64,000 nucleotides of DNA, taken from Hymenolepis diminuta (Eukaryota > Platyhelminthes > Cestoda > Cyclophyllidea > Hymenolepididae). A program made the translations under genes and the position numbers. Where the stretch lies: NCBI GenBank assembly GCA_900708905.1, contig CAADRB010000001.1, positions 1,831,792-1,895,791 of the forward strand, given 5' to 3'. The notes below the pieces were generated by a model. The model was not told the DNA's origin and did not search any database. It saw only the letters and a program-made list of their open reading frames with translations. Shown here in pieces: positions 34,001-46,813 of the stretch; position 1 is the first letter of the stretch; every line of letters starts with the position of its first letter.

Positions 34001-37000
34001 CTCAGAGTTCATCTGTGTAGATCCTATCACATTATCGAACATCAATCATAACGAAAATGTGTAAGATATGTAGGAATCCACGGCGTCATCGACCCTACAA
34101 ATGAAAATGGGATGAGAAGATACTGGGGGACCGATGACTCTTCTGCCCATCAGATGAGTGCCATCAAAATTATGTGAAAAGACGATGACTAAGAAATTAC
34201 ATGAAATAATTTCATCCCACTTTTCAAAATGAAGACGACGACGATGAGCCTTATCAAACTTCAAATTGATAAAGTAGAGGATGTGGTGATTCTGGAGCTC
34301 AGATAAATTGGGATTATCCTGATTTTCTGGCTCTCACTTCTATTAATCTCATTTCCTCCTTTTATATCTAAACTGTCTTTCCATCTCTATATGCCTGAAT
34401 ATTCCCTGTGATTAAAAGTTGTAAAGTTTTTGATTTGACGTGGTAACTAAATCAGGCAACTATTGTGTATACCATCTCTCAGGACGACGCAGCTATAAGT
34501 GTGGAGAAACGCATCAAACTCTCCCTACCTCGCGTCTTTTTGGACATCCGAATTGGCGATTCAGAGGCGGGTCGTATTGTTATTGAGCTGCGCAAGGATG
34601 TCGTACCACGAACAGCAGAGAATTTCCGCGCCCTATGTACTGGCGAGCGAGGTTTTGGCTATAGAAATTCTACTTTCCATCGAATCGTGCCACAGTTCAT
34701 GTGTCAGGGAGGCGATTTCACTCGTGGTGATGGTACTGGAGGAAAATCCATCTATGGAAAGAAATTTGATGATGAAAACTTCCAGCTGCGACATGATACT
34801 CCGGGTGAGTTGCTATCATCTTATGGTTTATTTCTTAACTTCGAATATGGGACTAAGTGAAAGTGGATGAGTAGTAAAAAAATCGGTAAGCGGATGGTAA
34901 TAGCAGTTAAATTTAGGTGGGGAATCAAGTCATTGAAAGGTTTTTCTTTACTATGTACTAGCTTTAAGGTTTACACATAGACAACCGACTTTTCCCTTTG
35001 GTTCGGTATATGTTATATTAGAAGAAAGCATGGGAAAGTTAAAAGAAATAAGATTGGAATTTTAAGAAACGAAGCTCCTGCTCCTGGGACGCAATAGACA
35101 TATCATGTTTTGACAAACGGAAATGGCTATTTGCCGTTCAATCGTTAAACATATGTGTCATTAGAACAATGAGGGCATGAGTCAACATGTGCATTTTCAC
35201 GTCTGCAAGGTCCCAGCAAGGCTGCCACCCGTGTTCCTATTACCTTTAATCTAATTATCTAGTTGTTGATATCATGCTTCTCTTATTGGTCATATTAATT
35301 TTAATATCAGACATTCAAGCGGAGCAATTCGATATTTTATGTATTTTGAAGATCTGTTGCCATCTCTTCCGTCTAATTATTAACGCCTGATCGTTCAGTT
35401 TAAACGGAGTTTTTTTTCCATTCCTCGAAAATAATGACGCGTTTGAGGACGGATCATCGGTTGAATAGATTCCTAATTTTCACACTTCTACGATCTAAGG
35501 CGATTCTTCATTTCATTTTTTGGGGGGAATTTGCCTATTCTCCCAGGGTTCTCCATGCTTCATGTCCTCTTATAATATGTGAAATCATTTGGATCCGTGA
35601 TTACTTGGATCAAAATTACTGTTTTAATTAGTAAAATGCATCTAGACACTAAAGTAAGTCGGTTCGATAAAGTGGTGTTGGGAGAAATATCGAATAGAAG
35701 TAGAGAATAAGGTGAGGACAACAGAAGAGTTTGAATTTTGTTGTTTGTCACTTTTTACTTTATGCATAGAGCTCACTTCGTCATGTCCTACTATTCCGAA
35801 GCTGATATTTTCAAGATTTGCCTCATAGATTTCGGAGTGAATTTATGCTTACGAAATTCAGAGCTCGGTGATTAGTTGATACATAGAGTATTAGAGCATT
35901 TAAACGAGAGGTTCCTGATTCTTATCGAAGAAAGTCATTTTTACCTATCTCTGAGGGAAGGAAAACGCTTTGAATCCTGATTTGGTTAAGAGATGACTGC
36001 AATCTTTGCAGATATCAATGTAGGATAGAGAATACTTGTTTTCTTAGTCTTCGTTATCCCCAGATAAGGAGATAGAGATAATGGTAGGATATTTTCATTC
36101 CGGAAGAGTGGGTGGTCAATGTGCACGCATGCTAAGTCAGAGGTCACAAGATCAAGGCCTACGTGCGCACTCAGTAACCAATTGCCCTTGTTAATTCTGA
36201 TCAACAAGAGAAGTGGTAGAATGCGAGCTTCTTGTAAGAGTGGCACCAAAACGATTTCCTTCTACCCAAGCTAAATGCTGTGAGTACTTCTTCCTTGAGA
36301 AGTATATTCTAGAAGAGAACAGGAGGAAGGCGTCAGTTGTGTAATCGATAAAATGAAAAAAATCGCTCGGAAACAGAACTAAGCTCAAAAGGCAGGGGTC
36401 AAATAACGGAAGTAGAGGATGGTTGATGAATAGCTTATTGGCCGGGAAACGAGATTTTTCATTATTTTTATTTTTAAGTTCATAGAAATGTTCATGGCTT
36501 CGATGTACGCCAGTTGCTTGGTGGTCAGTATGTACGTCTGCTTTGGTACATTCACTAAACAGCGTGTCCGGTCGTATTGGTTAAGTCCAGTCATAGGAGA
36601 GATGTACAAAAATGCGAGTTACTCATCAAAGAGGCTTCAGAATAATTTATTCTACTGTCTAAGATAGGTGTTAGGTTTTAGGACGCTAGGAGCTCTTAAG
36701 CCCTAGCTAATTCTGGATGCTATTGCAAGCCACCAAGTACTTTGGTACTGAGCAATCAAAAGGTATCAAAGAGTCTCACTTCTTTTGATTTTTGAACTCG
36801 AGTTGTACAATATTTACTAAATGGATATTTCACGTTCAAGTTTCACGATTCGTCCCCTGGACTGCAGCAGATGCTTTTCTGCGATATTCAGTGCTTATTG
36901 GCTGGCATTATTTAATAAGAAAGGGTCAGTCTTACCACTCCAATTTATTTTTCTTCCAATGGTTGACAAATATTCCATTTATTCTCTTAAATGCAACCGT

Positions 37001-38737
37001 AGATTGAGGTCTTTTCTTTTGAGTCCGGACGACTGTAGTTATAGTTTTAACGTCAGTGGGCACCTTAAAATATAGCAGAGATAGCTTAGATCATATCCGT
37101 GACGACGTAATTTTACAAGAAAACGCCGACAGAGACATGTGTATTAGCCTTACAGTTAATATTTTCTAATTTCATCCTTTAGGCGTCTTGTCAATGGCAA
37201 ATTCTGGACCAAATACGAACGGTTCTCAATTTTTCATTTGTACAGAACCTTGCGATTGGTAAGCATTCCTTTGTCATAGTTTCACATTAACTCGTTTTCA
37301 TTGACAATTACTTCCGCTTTTTCTCTTTTCTTCAGGTTGGATGGCAAACATGTTGTCTTTGGGCGTGTCATTGAGGGTATGAATGTCGTCAGAAAGATTG
37401 AAGTAAGTTGTTGATGTCATTGAAAAGTTTTTATATTGAAAACAAAACATATGGGGTAAGTAAAAAGTAGCTTTATTATTACTTTAAATTTATTATTAAA
37501 GTAGCTTTCTAAATTAATTCATCTAATCATTTTTCATAAAATGGTACATAAGAAAAAGACATATAACACTGCTTTTTATTGGAAATTCTAATTTTTCTTA
37601 AGTATTCGGCAGCAGTTTCTTAATCTATTCTAAACTAGGTTATAGAACTTGTGGCAATGAATTTTGCATGGCAATTTCTGATGGCTTTTGAATCGATCTG
37701 AGCGTGTTCTTCTGTGATTATTCATTACCGTGTTTGCACTTGAATAACTGATTTGTGAATTTCATATTTTTCCGATAATTAGACACGTTCTTGAACATTT
37801 AAGTACTTGGAAATCTTTATAGACAGTAATAATTACATGTGCGTTTATTTGTCTTCGTACTGTGCGTCAGTGGCGCATTGGTCACTGCTCTCAGCTGCCT
37901 TGTTAGAAGTTGAGTTTGAATTCCATCGGCACGCACCTAGTGGGTAGAATGGGCAACCGCACTGGTTAAGTCTGCCTCATATGGAAGGTAGCAGAATTTG
38001 AGTCTTATTAGGAAGACCCTATGATGCCACTTTCTACCCAAGATGAACGCTCGAAAACGCTTTCATGAATGGCCTTGGGAATTAATATTATACTCTACTA
38101 ATTGGATAAGCGGATACATAGCTTATAGCCTTGGACAAATAATTTGGTGAATAGGTGAGGAGATTTTTTCATTGAAATCAGGATTTTTACTTCTACTTTT
38201 CTCCGCTCAGGAGAATGTATTTACTAGTTCTTCAAAATATCCCTTTAAGAGATCCATATTGAATATAATTTCAATGTTGAGGATAAAATTCTTACATTTA
38301 TCATTTCATCCGTTCTTGTCTTTTATAAGATTTAAAGCAACCGGAAATTGGTTACTTGAAGTCCCTGTTAATTGTTGCGCCTGAGAAACGGTGATTGCGC
38401 AGATAGTGCAAGAGCATGACTTTTTTCTGTGAGTATTCCCATACAGTTGGAAGGTTTGCACTTCGCTGTTTTTGCTCGAATTCCCTTGAAGTGGAGACTT
38501 AAGCTTTTAAAGCCTGGAATCAACTGATAGTTGCTCTTCAATCATCCTGGGTAATAGTTAGATATTTACTTACATGGTGTTTAATCAGTCAGTTGAAATG
38601 TGAAGGGAACTTTCAATGCCAGGCTTGTACTGATTAGCGTCCTCTTTTTTCCCTTTTCTCCTTTTTAGGCCGTCGGAACGAAATCGGGAAGCCCAAAAGA
38701 ACCTGTTCTAATAACCTACTGTGGCGAACTAGTGTAA
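31031..38737 (+). CDS. PPIE: PPIE-like nuclear cyclophilin (RRM + peptidyl-prolyl isomerase)
   Basis: Cyclophilin E (Cyp33) is a nuclear peptidyl-prolyl cis-trans isomerase with an RNA-recognition motif; it is associated with spliceosomes and, in animals, with MLL/trithorax regulation. Exons are 31031-31100, 31995-32164, 32883-32964, 33061-33179, 34456-34804, 37183-37258, 37336-37402 and 38669-38737. They total 1002 nt, or 333 aa plus an initiator Met, against 301 in human. Residues about 19-98 form the RRM, with RNP2 VIYVGG (split by intron 1) and RNP1 RGFAFIEY. A human-like linker motif [10 protein letters not shown] follows. The cyclophilin domain spans about 174-333. It keeps the active-site run [27 protein letters not shown], and the Trp and His of [12 protein letters not shown], so catalysis and cyclosporin binding are expected. 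The protein ends YCGELV. Exon 5 has a second in-frame acceptor at 34481-34482 that would drop nine residues. No initiator Met is visible in exon 1. AATAAA follows the stop by 18 nt. Confidence 0.95.
34325..34440 (+). repeat. LINE-like 3' tail (family F) in PPIE intron 4
   Basis: It ends GATTAAAAGTTGTAAAGTTTT, without the AAT tract. It lies just upstream of the exon 5 acceptor. Confidence 0.4.
36100..36245 (+). repeat. SINE family 1 fragment in PPIE intron 5
   Basis: It holds the tRNA-like 5' half (GTGCACGCATGCTAAGTCAG, AGGTCACAAGATCAA) and part of the body. Confidence 0.55.
36495..36665 (+). repeat. SINE family 1 fragment in PPIE intron 5
   Basis: It retains GTATTGGTTAAGTCCAGTC and part of the 3' body; the 5' end is heavily mutated. 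Confidence 0.5.
36765..36990 (+). repeat. Dispersed repeat B, copy 1 (PPIE intron 5)
   Basis: It shares an ordered run with the copies at 39100 and 45080: AGTTTCACGATTCGTC, CTTTTCTGCGATATTCAGTG, CTTATTGGCTGG and TTTAATAAG. No coding potential is seen. Confidence 0.55.
37865..38095 (+). repeat. tRNA-derived SINE (family 1) in PPIE intron 7
   Basis: A near-complete copy, from GTGGCGCATTGGTCACTGC to GGCCTTGGGAATTAATA, with the body motifs intact. Confidence 0.75.
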
Positions 38738-38755
38738 ATTCCTATGCGTGTATGT

Positions 38756-38761
38756 AATAAA
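38756..38761 (+). promoter_or_regulatory. Polyadenylation signal of PPIE
   Basis: A canonical AATAAA lies 18 nt after the TAA stop (38735-38737), followed by a T-rich stretch. Position and context fit the 3' end of the PPIE transcript and imply a very short 3' UTR. Confidence 0.7.
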
Positions 38762-41700
38762 GTTGCTGTTGTATTTTATATTTTATCTATTTGTTAATCT
38801 ATTTGTCAGAATTTCCTTTAATTTTATGGGGTGAAATTTCAGCATACTCTATGATTTCTCAGAATCACTAAAGTATGATTGAGGGAAGTCCAATCATAAA
38901 AAGAGATGGGATGACTTTACCTTACAAGATACATGAACAAGTAATTAATTCAGACTCAGTGTAATTAGATATTTTAACATGAGATCCGTTTTGTTTAATT
39001 GAAATTGTTAGCAAACAACTAAACGCTACTCAACTTGATCGTATTTCGTATTGAAAAAGCTTAAATAGTTACGACTCTTATTTATTGTAGGAGGTGCTCT
39101 AGTAAGGAGTCTTACTTCGTCTGATTTTTGGATTCATATTTTTTACTATTTACTTAGTAGGCAGTTCATGTTACAAAATTCAAATTTCATGGTTCGCCAT
39201 TTGAATTACCGAGCAAATCTTTGTCCACGATATTCAGAGCTTATTGGCCAGTTGTTTAATTATGATGGTCGGTCTCACTACCTCAATTCTGTTTTTTATT
39301 CCAAAATAATGAGAAAGCAGATTGACCCAACTTAATCGAAGCATGGCAGCGCTGAGATCGACAGAAAGGATGCTATTACCGAATTGGTTTAAGGGAAAAA
39401 TATGATGTAGTGATACAACGACTTCTACTCATATGATTATGTCGTTGTATAACAGAAAATATCTTAGTGTTTGGGGTGTTAGGATGCCTAATCAAACATT
39501 TTCTTTGCACATGGGAGGAACTCGCAAGCTTCATCTTTTATGCGCTGGATTATTAATTATTTGGTTCCAACGCTCGCACCTGAATATGTAAGACCACATT
39601 TGGAGAAATCGTCGTTGCAATTATTGGCTAACCAGACAGTCAATCATTTTTCGCATATTTAAGTCAATATAAGTAACTTTATTTTATTGAAAAAAGCAGT
39701 TTTTGGAATTATAAATCCTCTCCTTTCCTCTTTCTTGAGTCTGAGTAGATTTAATAAGGGGTAATTGGGACGTCATTAGAGGGGGGAGGGCGTTAGGACA
39801 GATAGTAGAACCCAATAAAGTACAGTCTAGTTAACTGCTTTACGCATACGAAGATCTCTCATTCGACAGATCAATATTTGATTGGTTATCGTCACCACAT
39901 CGTATGCTCCCAATCATTCATTCAACTTTCTGAGTCTTATATAACCTCATTCTTGTTTAAATAGAGAGCAGTGTGGCTAGTTTCGTCATTCGTAACCATT
40001 TCCTTCTTGTATTCTCGGGTCATCGGAAATAAGCCTCATATCAGACGGCGTAATTTTCACTGAGTGAATGTAAATTAGTTTAGATCTGAGCCCTTTTCTT
40101 ATAGAAGGTTGCGAATCTTTGCTGCTCGTTTTCCACCGTTCCAATGATAGTATTGCCTTATGAGGTAGACAAGGGCTAATGTATTTACTCAAAACTGCCA
40201 AGTATCCTTATAAATAAGATAGAGACTGCCAAATATCTAAATTAAACGTACATGAGGGGAAGCTAAAGGGATTAAGGAACTCGGAAATGATTCAGTCGCT
40301 GGTCGAATAATGGATGCACCTAAGATTCTGACATGCAAATTGTGGATCACATGACACCCCTAGAAATTAAATCACCGCTTACTATTAATGTAAATCTGGC
40401 AAAGTGGGGTTGATCTAGGCCCCTATAGTCGTCCTCATGGGGTAACTCTTGATGAAGGTTTGTGGTTATGAGACAAAGATTACCGCTCCCTCTCATCAGT
40501 AAGTTCTTGTTTCTATCTCTCATATATTTTGTGGACGTAATGTCCTTTTATATTTACTCGAATTACCTGTATAGTATGTATTAATAAGGATCTATTTGTT
40601 AATTCTAGGCAGAGATTAGAACTAGGTTTTAAGAGAAAAAGGATTTTCACTATACGGTTAGTTATAATGATATTTTAGAGTACTAAGAGTCGTCATTAAA
40701 CCATATTTACACCATATTTAAAAACCAAAACAATTCATAACTGTTTTATTAATTATTGCTTGGGCAAGAATATGGACATTTTCACGTGGCCTTTTCCCAC
40801 TTTTGCCACGTTGAAAATTGTAGATATGTTATCATTGTTACTATAGTTTCTTATGGTTTATGATAATTGAGCCCAAGTGTTTCCATTTTCACCACATACC
40901 CAAAATCACAGTTTTTTTTATTAAAAAAGCTGTTTGTTATCCGATAGCATTGGCCCTCGTGGTTTAACAATCGAGGGAATTTAATTAAAAATATCGCTTT
41001 TGTTTTGTCAAGTAGTCGTATTTATCCATTTACTAAAAGGACTGAATATGATCGCAGGTAGGCTGCAGCTCGGAAATCACCAATATATGTAAGAACACCT
41101 GCTGAGGTATTTCCCTTCCAATATTTATATACACCATCACCGCAAAATAGGTAGAAAGCGGAAGAGGTGGCATAGTTGTTTGTGTTAAGAAACGGCGAGA
41201 AGACGACTGTCGTGTAAATTACTAATGCGCTTAAATAAGAATGTCAAGTTCAACATGGTGAAGTTCAAAGAAGGATTCAATCACACAATTCGATACCCAA
41301 CCATAGCCTCTATACGGTGTAGATTGTTTAATGACTGATCGTCTTAGTTCTAGCGATCCAACCAGATCCGATGATATGCGAAGGAAAAATGACGATGGAA
41401 GTAACTCGGGAAAAGTAGTCCAACTATTTGGTCCTTATTTACAAAAGAACGGGAATTATTTGCATGCTGGGAATTGGAAAGAACAAACCTATCACCATGA
41501 TGGTGTTTGCAATTTGATTGGTAATGATAATTTTGAGAACTATCGGAGCTTGTCATACACTTTTCAATATTCCTGGCATTGGTAGCAGATTGAGATAACT
41601 GAATTCATATAAATTCGTTAAACCGCACTGTGTCTGAGTTCTACCACAGCAATATTTCGGGAAGGTCAAGTACTCCAAATATATAAAATAAAAAATAATT

Positions 41701-43369
41701 ACTTTAATGAAATTAAGAGGCTGTCTGATATAAGAAAAACATTGATAGGAAGGCGGAGCAATGCTTTGCCGTACATAGGAAGTACAATATGGATGTCGCT
41801 CACGTTATAACCATGTCGGGTAACCACATGACGAATTCAACCGTTATTCATTGATTGACTAGTTGTCTAACCAATTATGTTCGAATGTGAAATAACAATG
41901 ATGGGCTCAATTTTCTTCTGCCAATCACATCCATTTCTTATGTATAAATGCACTATTAATTAGGTCAATAAGCCTGGTCTGGTGTTAAAAACAGGCTAGT
42001 TTTCTCTGATTGGTCCCTGTCTTTTCTCTCTCTCGGGTCTCACTAACAGCGGTCTGACTATACTTCACTACAATCATTTAATTATGGGAGTGAATGCATA
42101 CATGTTAAGAGCAGCCAATCCCCTTTAAAAATTTTGCTCCTTCAATTCGAATAAACCCCTCGTGTGATTAGTAACTCCCTATAGCTGCTGTATACTCACT
42201 GCTCTTCCGTTGATCTTTTAAAGTCAGGTCATTAAAAAACCAGATATCATTTTCGTGGTAAAAAATTTTAAGCCGTTATTTTCCAAATTATTATTGCTCC
42301 TTGTAATGGAAAATGCTCCTTTAAGTTTTAACCATGGGGTATCCTCAGAATAAAGGGAACATCAGAGTAGTATAATGAGATATGAAAAGATGATTATGAA
42401 GTTAAGATATGAAGAGTTTCATTTTATTTGCATTCTGGAGACTGAGTTTCCCGAGCTCTCATAAGGGACATAGTTCTGCGAGCAATGTTCTCATGATCAA
42501 ATTTAATTATTTAACTTCCAGGTTTAAGAGTAAGTCTATGCTCACGTTACTTGAGTGGTTGGTCATACCACTTTGATTTACTAGTATCTTCTTGAAGAAA
42601 GTAGATTTCTTTCACTTTGTAATGCACTCTAAGTATTACTCAAATTTCATTTTATTTCTTACTCCAACCATCAATGTATTTTTGGGAAATTTCAAGATTT
42701 TAATGTAAGATTCTTTGATATCTAAGGTCAACTGATCTCTCCTTACAAGAAAACTTAAATGATGTAAGCAGAATAACCCATGAAGTGGTTTATGTTTATT
42801 GTTGTTAACTAGACAGATTTTGTGGTCTTCTATCAAAGTCAACAGCATATCTAACCTATGAATTAGTTAAGATTGCCAACTGGCTATTGATCTGACACGC
42901 ACACGTGAGAATTCATTCATTTGTTTGATATATCCTATTGTACTTGGAATAGAAATTATGGTGAAAATAGATTGATCACCATGAAGGAGGGAGTGCCCGC
43001 AAGAGCGTTTTGAATGGAAGAATAACGCAAAGATGGATCTGTATAATAGAATGATACTCAGGAATGGGACCATATGGTATATTTCAGATTTTAATTATTT
43101 AGGACAAGAAAGGGGGAAAAATAATTAGATAGAGTTGGCGGACGCACCTTTTTTTAATGTAAACACATTAAAGTACGCGAATAAACATAGGAAATCGATG
43201 AAAATATGATTCAAAGATAAAGTATATATCTATGTGAATGAATACAGAAAATTGTTTAAGAATGTGTTTAACTACGGGGCTTTCTTAAAAAACTAAGAGA
43301 CTCAGCAGAGAGCCGATTGAATGGTCACATTAAAGAAAACTACATTTGTTTATGCGTATTCCTGTGCAG
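38762..43369. other. Intergenic region between convergent PPIE and PPP1R16
   Basis: Apart from repeat B copy 2 I see no gene. Open stretches at 39986-40201, 41331-41585 and 42636-43073 lack splice signals, conserved motifs or overall coding character. Confidence 0.5.
39100..39320 (+). repeat. Dispersed repeat B, copy 2
   Basis: It contains ATTTCATGGTTCGCCATTTG, CCACGATATTCAGAGCTTAT and TTTAATTATGATGGTCGG, then GAGAAAGCAGATTGAC. Confidence 0.55.
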
Positions 43370-43555
43370 CGGTTAGGCATTGGTTACGATGCTTTTCTGC
43401 CACATCAGAGGGCACGGGTTCGGTTTCTATTGACGCACACCCGAATGGCAAACCACACTGATTAAGTTTGGCTGAAATAGAGGTGGGAGGTTCCATGATG
43501 AGTGTTGATCCCAAATGATCTCAAACGCCTTCTCAAATGATCTTAACAATGACAA
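43370..43555 (+). repeat. tRNA-derived SINE (family 1)
   Basis: It has a clear B-box (GGGCACGGGTTCGGTT) and the body CACACTGATTAAGTTTGGCT; part of the 3' region is deleted. Confidence 0.7.
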
Positions 43556-44424
43556 TATGCTTACATTTTGTTTCCCCATAAGGAAATGAGGATCATAAAT
43601 GATTAAATAGATGTTATGCGATATTTGAGTATGAAATTATTGTCTGGGATATCGCTGAAGTATCATTTCTATCATTCCATTTCGCCAGCCCTCTCTTCTT
43701 TCAATGGTGGATCTCCCATTAAGGATCCCTCTATATCAGATGACGAACCGGACTGCCAGAAAAGCTGGTCGTTGCCAGTTCTTTCTATTGAAATGTACAT
43801 AGTTTTAATCTTGTTATTATTTGCGTATTATTCTTATCGTATTATTCCTGAAAATTACATAAGACTGCATTCATCTATGCACGCAGAAGTATAATTCTAG
43901 GTACCTGGCCAGACATGTTCATGCAAACTCGCTTGCTAAGACCGGTTGAACCTAATGAATGTGGGGCCTTAAGTATGTTGAGCGCAACTCAAGTAAGACG
44001 CCTTTCACCGAGGTTAATAGCGAATCCGGACAAGAGGAATGGAGCGATTGGTTCAGAATAATATGTGATTGCGTCGTTCCAAATCTTAACTAAAATGCTG
44101 AAGATTCAAATAATGTCTGACATTTCACCAACCCTATTCATTAAAATGAAAAGATTGCGTAGGTATATGTAATTAAATTGGCATTCCACAGTTTCTCATT
44201 GCAAAACGTTCTACGTTACAAAACATTGCAAATAATCACCGGGATGTTGAGTGCTGAAGGGCCGAGTAAACATGTAGATTTAGGGACAAGCTGGGGAAAG
44301 TGGGGCCATAGCATTTGTGATGACTAATTCCACCCAGTTAAGTAGGAAAGTAGCTGGACGGGGTCATAGCAATTAATGACCACATTAGGGCAAACTAACG
44401 GAATCATTATGTGGGGTTCACTTT

Positions 44425-44500
44425 AGATAACCACAGTGGATTTGTTTATTGTTGAAACTATTGAGATAAAATAAACAAATTTTAACTAAGACGGTTATCT
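44425..44500. repeat. Short imperfect palindrome
   Basis: AGATAACC at 44425-44432 pairs with GGTTATCT at 44493-44500, and inside it ATTTGTTTATT pairs with AATAAACAAAT. It could form a hairpin of about 75 nt; it may be a tiny MITE remnant. Confidence 0.45.
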
Positions 44501-45079
44501 AATTCTTGACCAAAGTCGGAAGTATTTATGGCGCAACTGTTATTTTTTTTTGATGCTTTAGTGGATTCTACTAAATTCAATCAACTTGGCGGTTCTCAAA
44601 GGGTAGATACTCATTACGACATCATTAGAGAATCACAATTAACCTATGAAAGGCATACAAGTGACCATGGTCTTTTCTCTCCCTGTTTACATCACTAGGT
44701 TTCCTTACAGTGTACCCGTATATTGGCCAAACCACACACTAGGATATTTCATTAAATTAACGTGCTTGAGACTCCAACCAATTCTTCTAACTAATCGTAA
44801 GGACGATGAAGGTGTAGACAAGCACGTTAACATGCGCTGTCCTTAATGTTATTTTTCAAGGCCGTCTAGACCATCAGTCCAGAAAACCTTTCACCTCTTG
44901 CAATCTCATCCTCTTTTTTTAGTTCTCTTACCTTCCCCAGTCCATATTCCTTGTGTATTATTGCTATAATCCACAGAAAAGCAGATAAATCTTATAATTT
45001 TCATTATGGGAAAATAATTGAAATCAACTCTTAAATGATAAAGGAGAAGGGATTAAAAAATGTCGAGACTAAAATCAAG

Positions 45080-45305
45080 ATTCGCAGTTTTTCTCCATTT
45101 CATTTTCGCATTCGGATTGCATAATATTCATTTAATGGGTGCCAAGATTCAAATTTCATGTTCCTCATCTGAATTACTGGGCTAAATTTTATACACGATA
45201 TCAGATGCCTATTGACTGGTGGTTTAATTATAATTGTCAGTTTGCCACTTCGTTTCATTTCTTCTTCCAGTATTTGCGAAAGCAAAATGATTTTACATGA
45301 TATTA
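45080..45305 (+). repeat. Dispersed repeat B, copy 3
   Basis: It contains ATTTCATGTTCCTCATCTG, ACACGATATCAGATGCC, TTTAATTATAATTGTCAG and GCGAAAGCAAAATGA. Confidence 0.55.
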
Positions 45306-45624
45306 AGCAAAATATATGATCATAATATAGTGGAGCTGAGATAGCTAAAATTTAAATTAGAAGACCTCACTCAAGGTGAAAGATTTCTGTGTTTTAATAT
45401 TCCGTTTCCACCTTATCTACTAATATCGTTCTCTACATTGCCCATTCTCTGCTCCAAATTGACGATAATTTGGTTTCCCATATGTGCCCCACCCCTTCTA
45501 GCCTAAACATAACTCAAACCCCCTAGTCTTCGAGTGGTTATGAATTAATTAGTCCTATAATTAAAATCTGTTTTCCCAGCACCTGAATCATTCAATAGTA
45601 CCAATAAATGTTGTATTAGTATAC

Positions 45625-45840
45625 AGTGTAGCGGATAACGTGCTCATCTGCGAATTCAGAGGTTACGGGTTCGATGTATATTGGACGTACATCAAGTAAG
45701 CGGAATGACCAGTCGCATTGGTTAAATCTGGCCAATAAAAGTGGCAATGTCCGAGTTTCTCACCATCGAGGCCCCAGAACGCTACTTCTATTCAAGGTAC
45801 TTTGGATAACGTCTTCCAAAGTAAGCTTGGGAGTTATTCA
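45625..45840 (+). repeat. tRNA-derived SINE (family 1)
   Basis: A near-complete copy with GGTTACGGGTTCGATG, CGCATTGGTTAAATCTGGCC and the end GCTTGGGAGTTATT. Confidence 0.7.
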
Positions 45841-46004
45841 AGTACAATGAACCTCTTATCTCCATTCAACTCCCTAATTTTCCGAGTTTGGAAAAACTGC
45901 TGAATACTTATTACCTATAAGAAAAACTCTTTAAGATTGTCCAAGAACGCACGGAATTACAGAATTAAACAGACACAAACTCTGCTACGAAAAATAAACT
46001 CTGG

Positions 46005-46120
46005 CTAATAAAGGAGGTGACAAAACCCGAGTTTCTCGACAATTAGGCTCTATGATGCTACTCCTCTATTCAGGGCAGATATTATAATAAAAGGATCTCT
46101 TAACTGATCTCGGCAGCTAT
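46005..46120 (+). repeat. SINE family 1, 3' half only
   Basis: It starts at GGCTAATAAAGGAGG and continues through GAGTTTCTCGAC and CTATGATGCTACTCCTCT. Confidence 0.5.
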
Positions 46121-46204
46121 TTGTGCACAATAAGCCTACGGCTGGTTCATGTCAACAGCAGTCTCTAATAATCAAATATTAACTCACTGTCTACTAATTA
46201 TGCA

Positions 46205-46425
46205 TTTTATGTCGACGTTGATTTTGGACTCATTGGCTGACCTCAATCTGTTCATGCTATTATTGTTGGCTAGCTTCCAAAATCATGTATTCAGTTACTC
46301 CCCCGTTCTCTAAAATAGATGGTTTATATTGGCTGGTTGTTTAGCGGCTCTTGGATGGAGGTTAACCATCCCAGGCTTCACAGTTAACACCTTAAGGCAG
46401 TGGACATCGAAGTTAGCAATACGAA
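46205..46425 (+). repeat. Dispersed repeat D, copy 2
   Basis: It contains TTGGCTGACCTCAATC, TTGGCTGGTTGTTTAGCGGC, GGATGGAGGTTAACCATCCC and TTCACAGTTAACACC. It lies downstream of the PPP1R16 stop. Confidence 0.5.
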
Positions 46426-46813
46426 GATCTAATCAGGTGCCACAACAAACCTCTCAACTCCCTACTCTTCTAAATACGTAATAAACTCTAGTATTTGTCG
46501 AAGCGTGTAAAGTTCCATTTCCCTAGGCAATTAAGGAGACACAAAAATTCTGGTACGAAAAAATATAATATAACTTTTACAGGTGGAAGGGAATGTGTGT
46601 ATTCATGAGTGACCAAGAAATTATTATAAACAATAGTAATAATAACAACAGTAGACGTAATTGTTACTGTAAATATCAAGAGGAGATAAGGTAGAAGGCG
46701 TAGTAGAAAGGCATGCGAGAGGGGGACAAAGAACCCGCAATATTATTTCTTTTTCTCAAAGAGAATGTCCCCCTAGATACATAGTAAGGTGGCAGGTAGT
46801 AGCAGTATTGCAT

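Noticed and set aside
34499..34870. 123-codon open frame overlapping PPIE exon 5
   Set aside because: Frame-shifted reading of the cyclophilin exon; the real frame contains the catalytic motif.
41331..41585. 84-codon open frame between PPIE and PPP1R16
   Set aside because: No recognisable domain, no flanking splice signals, and an antisense open frame of similar size; treated as chance.
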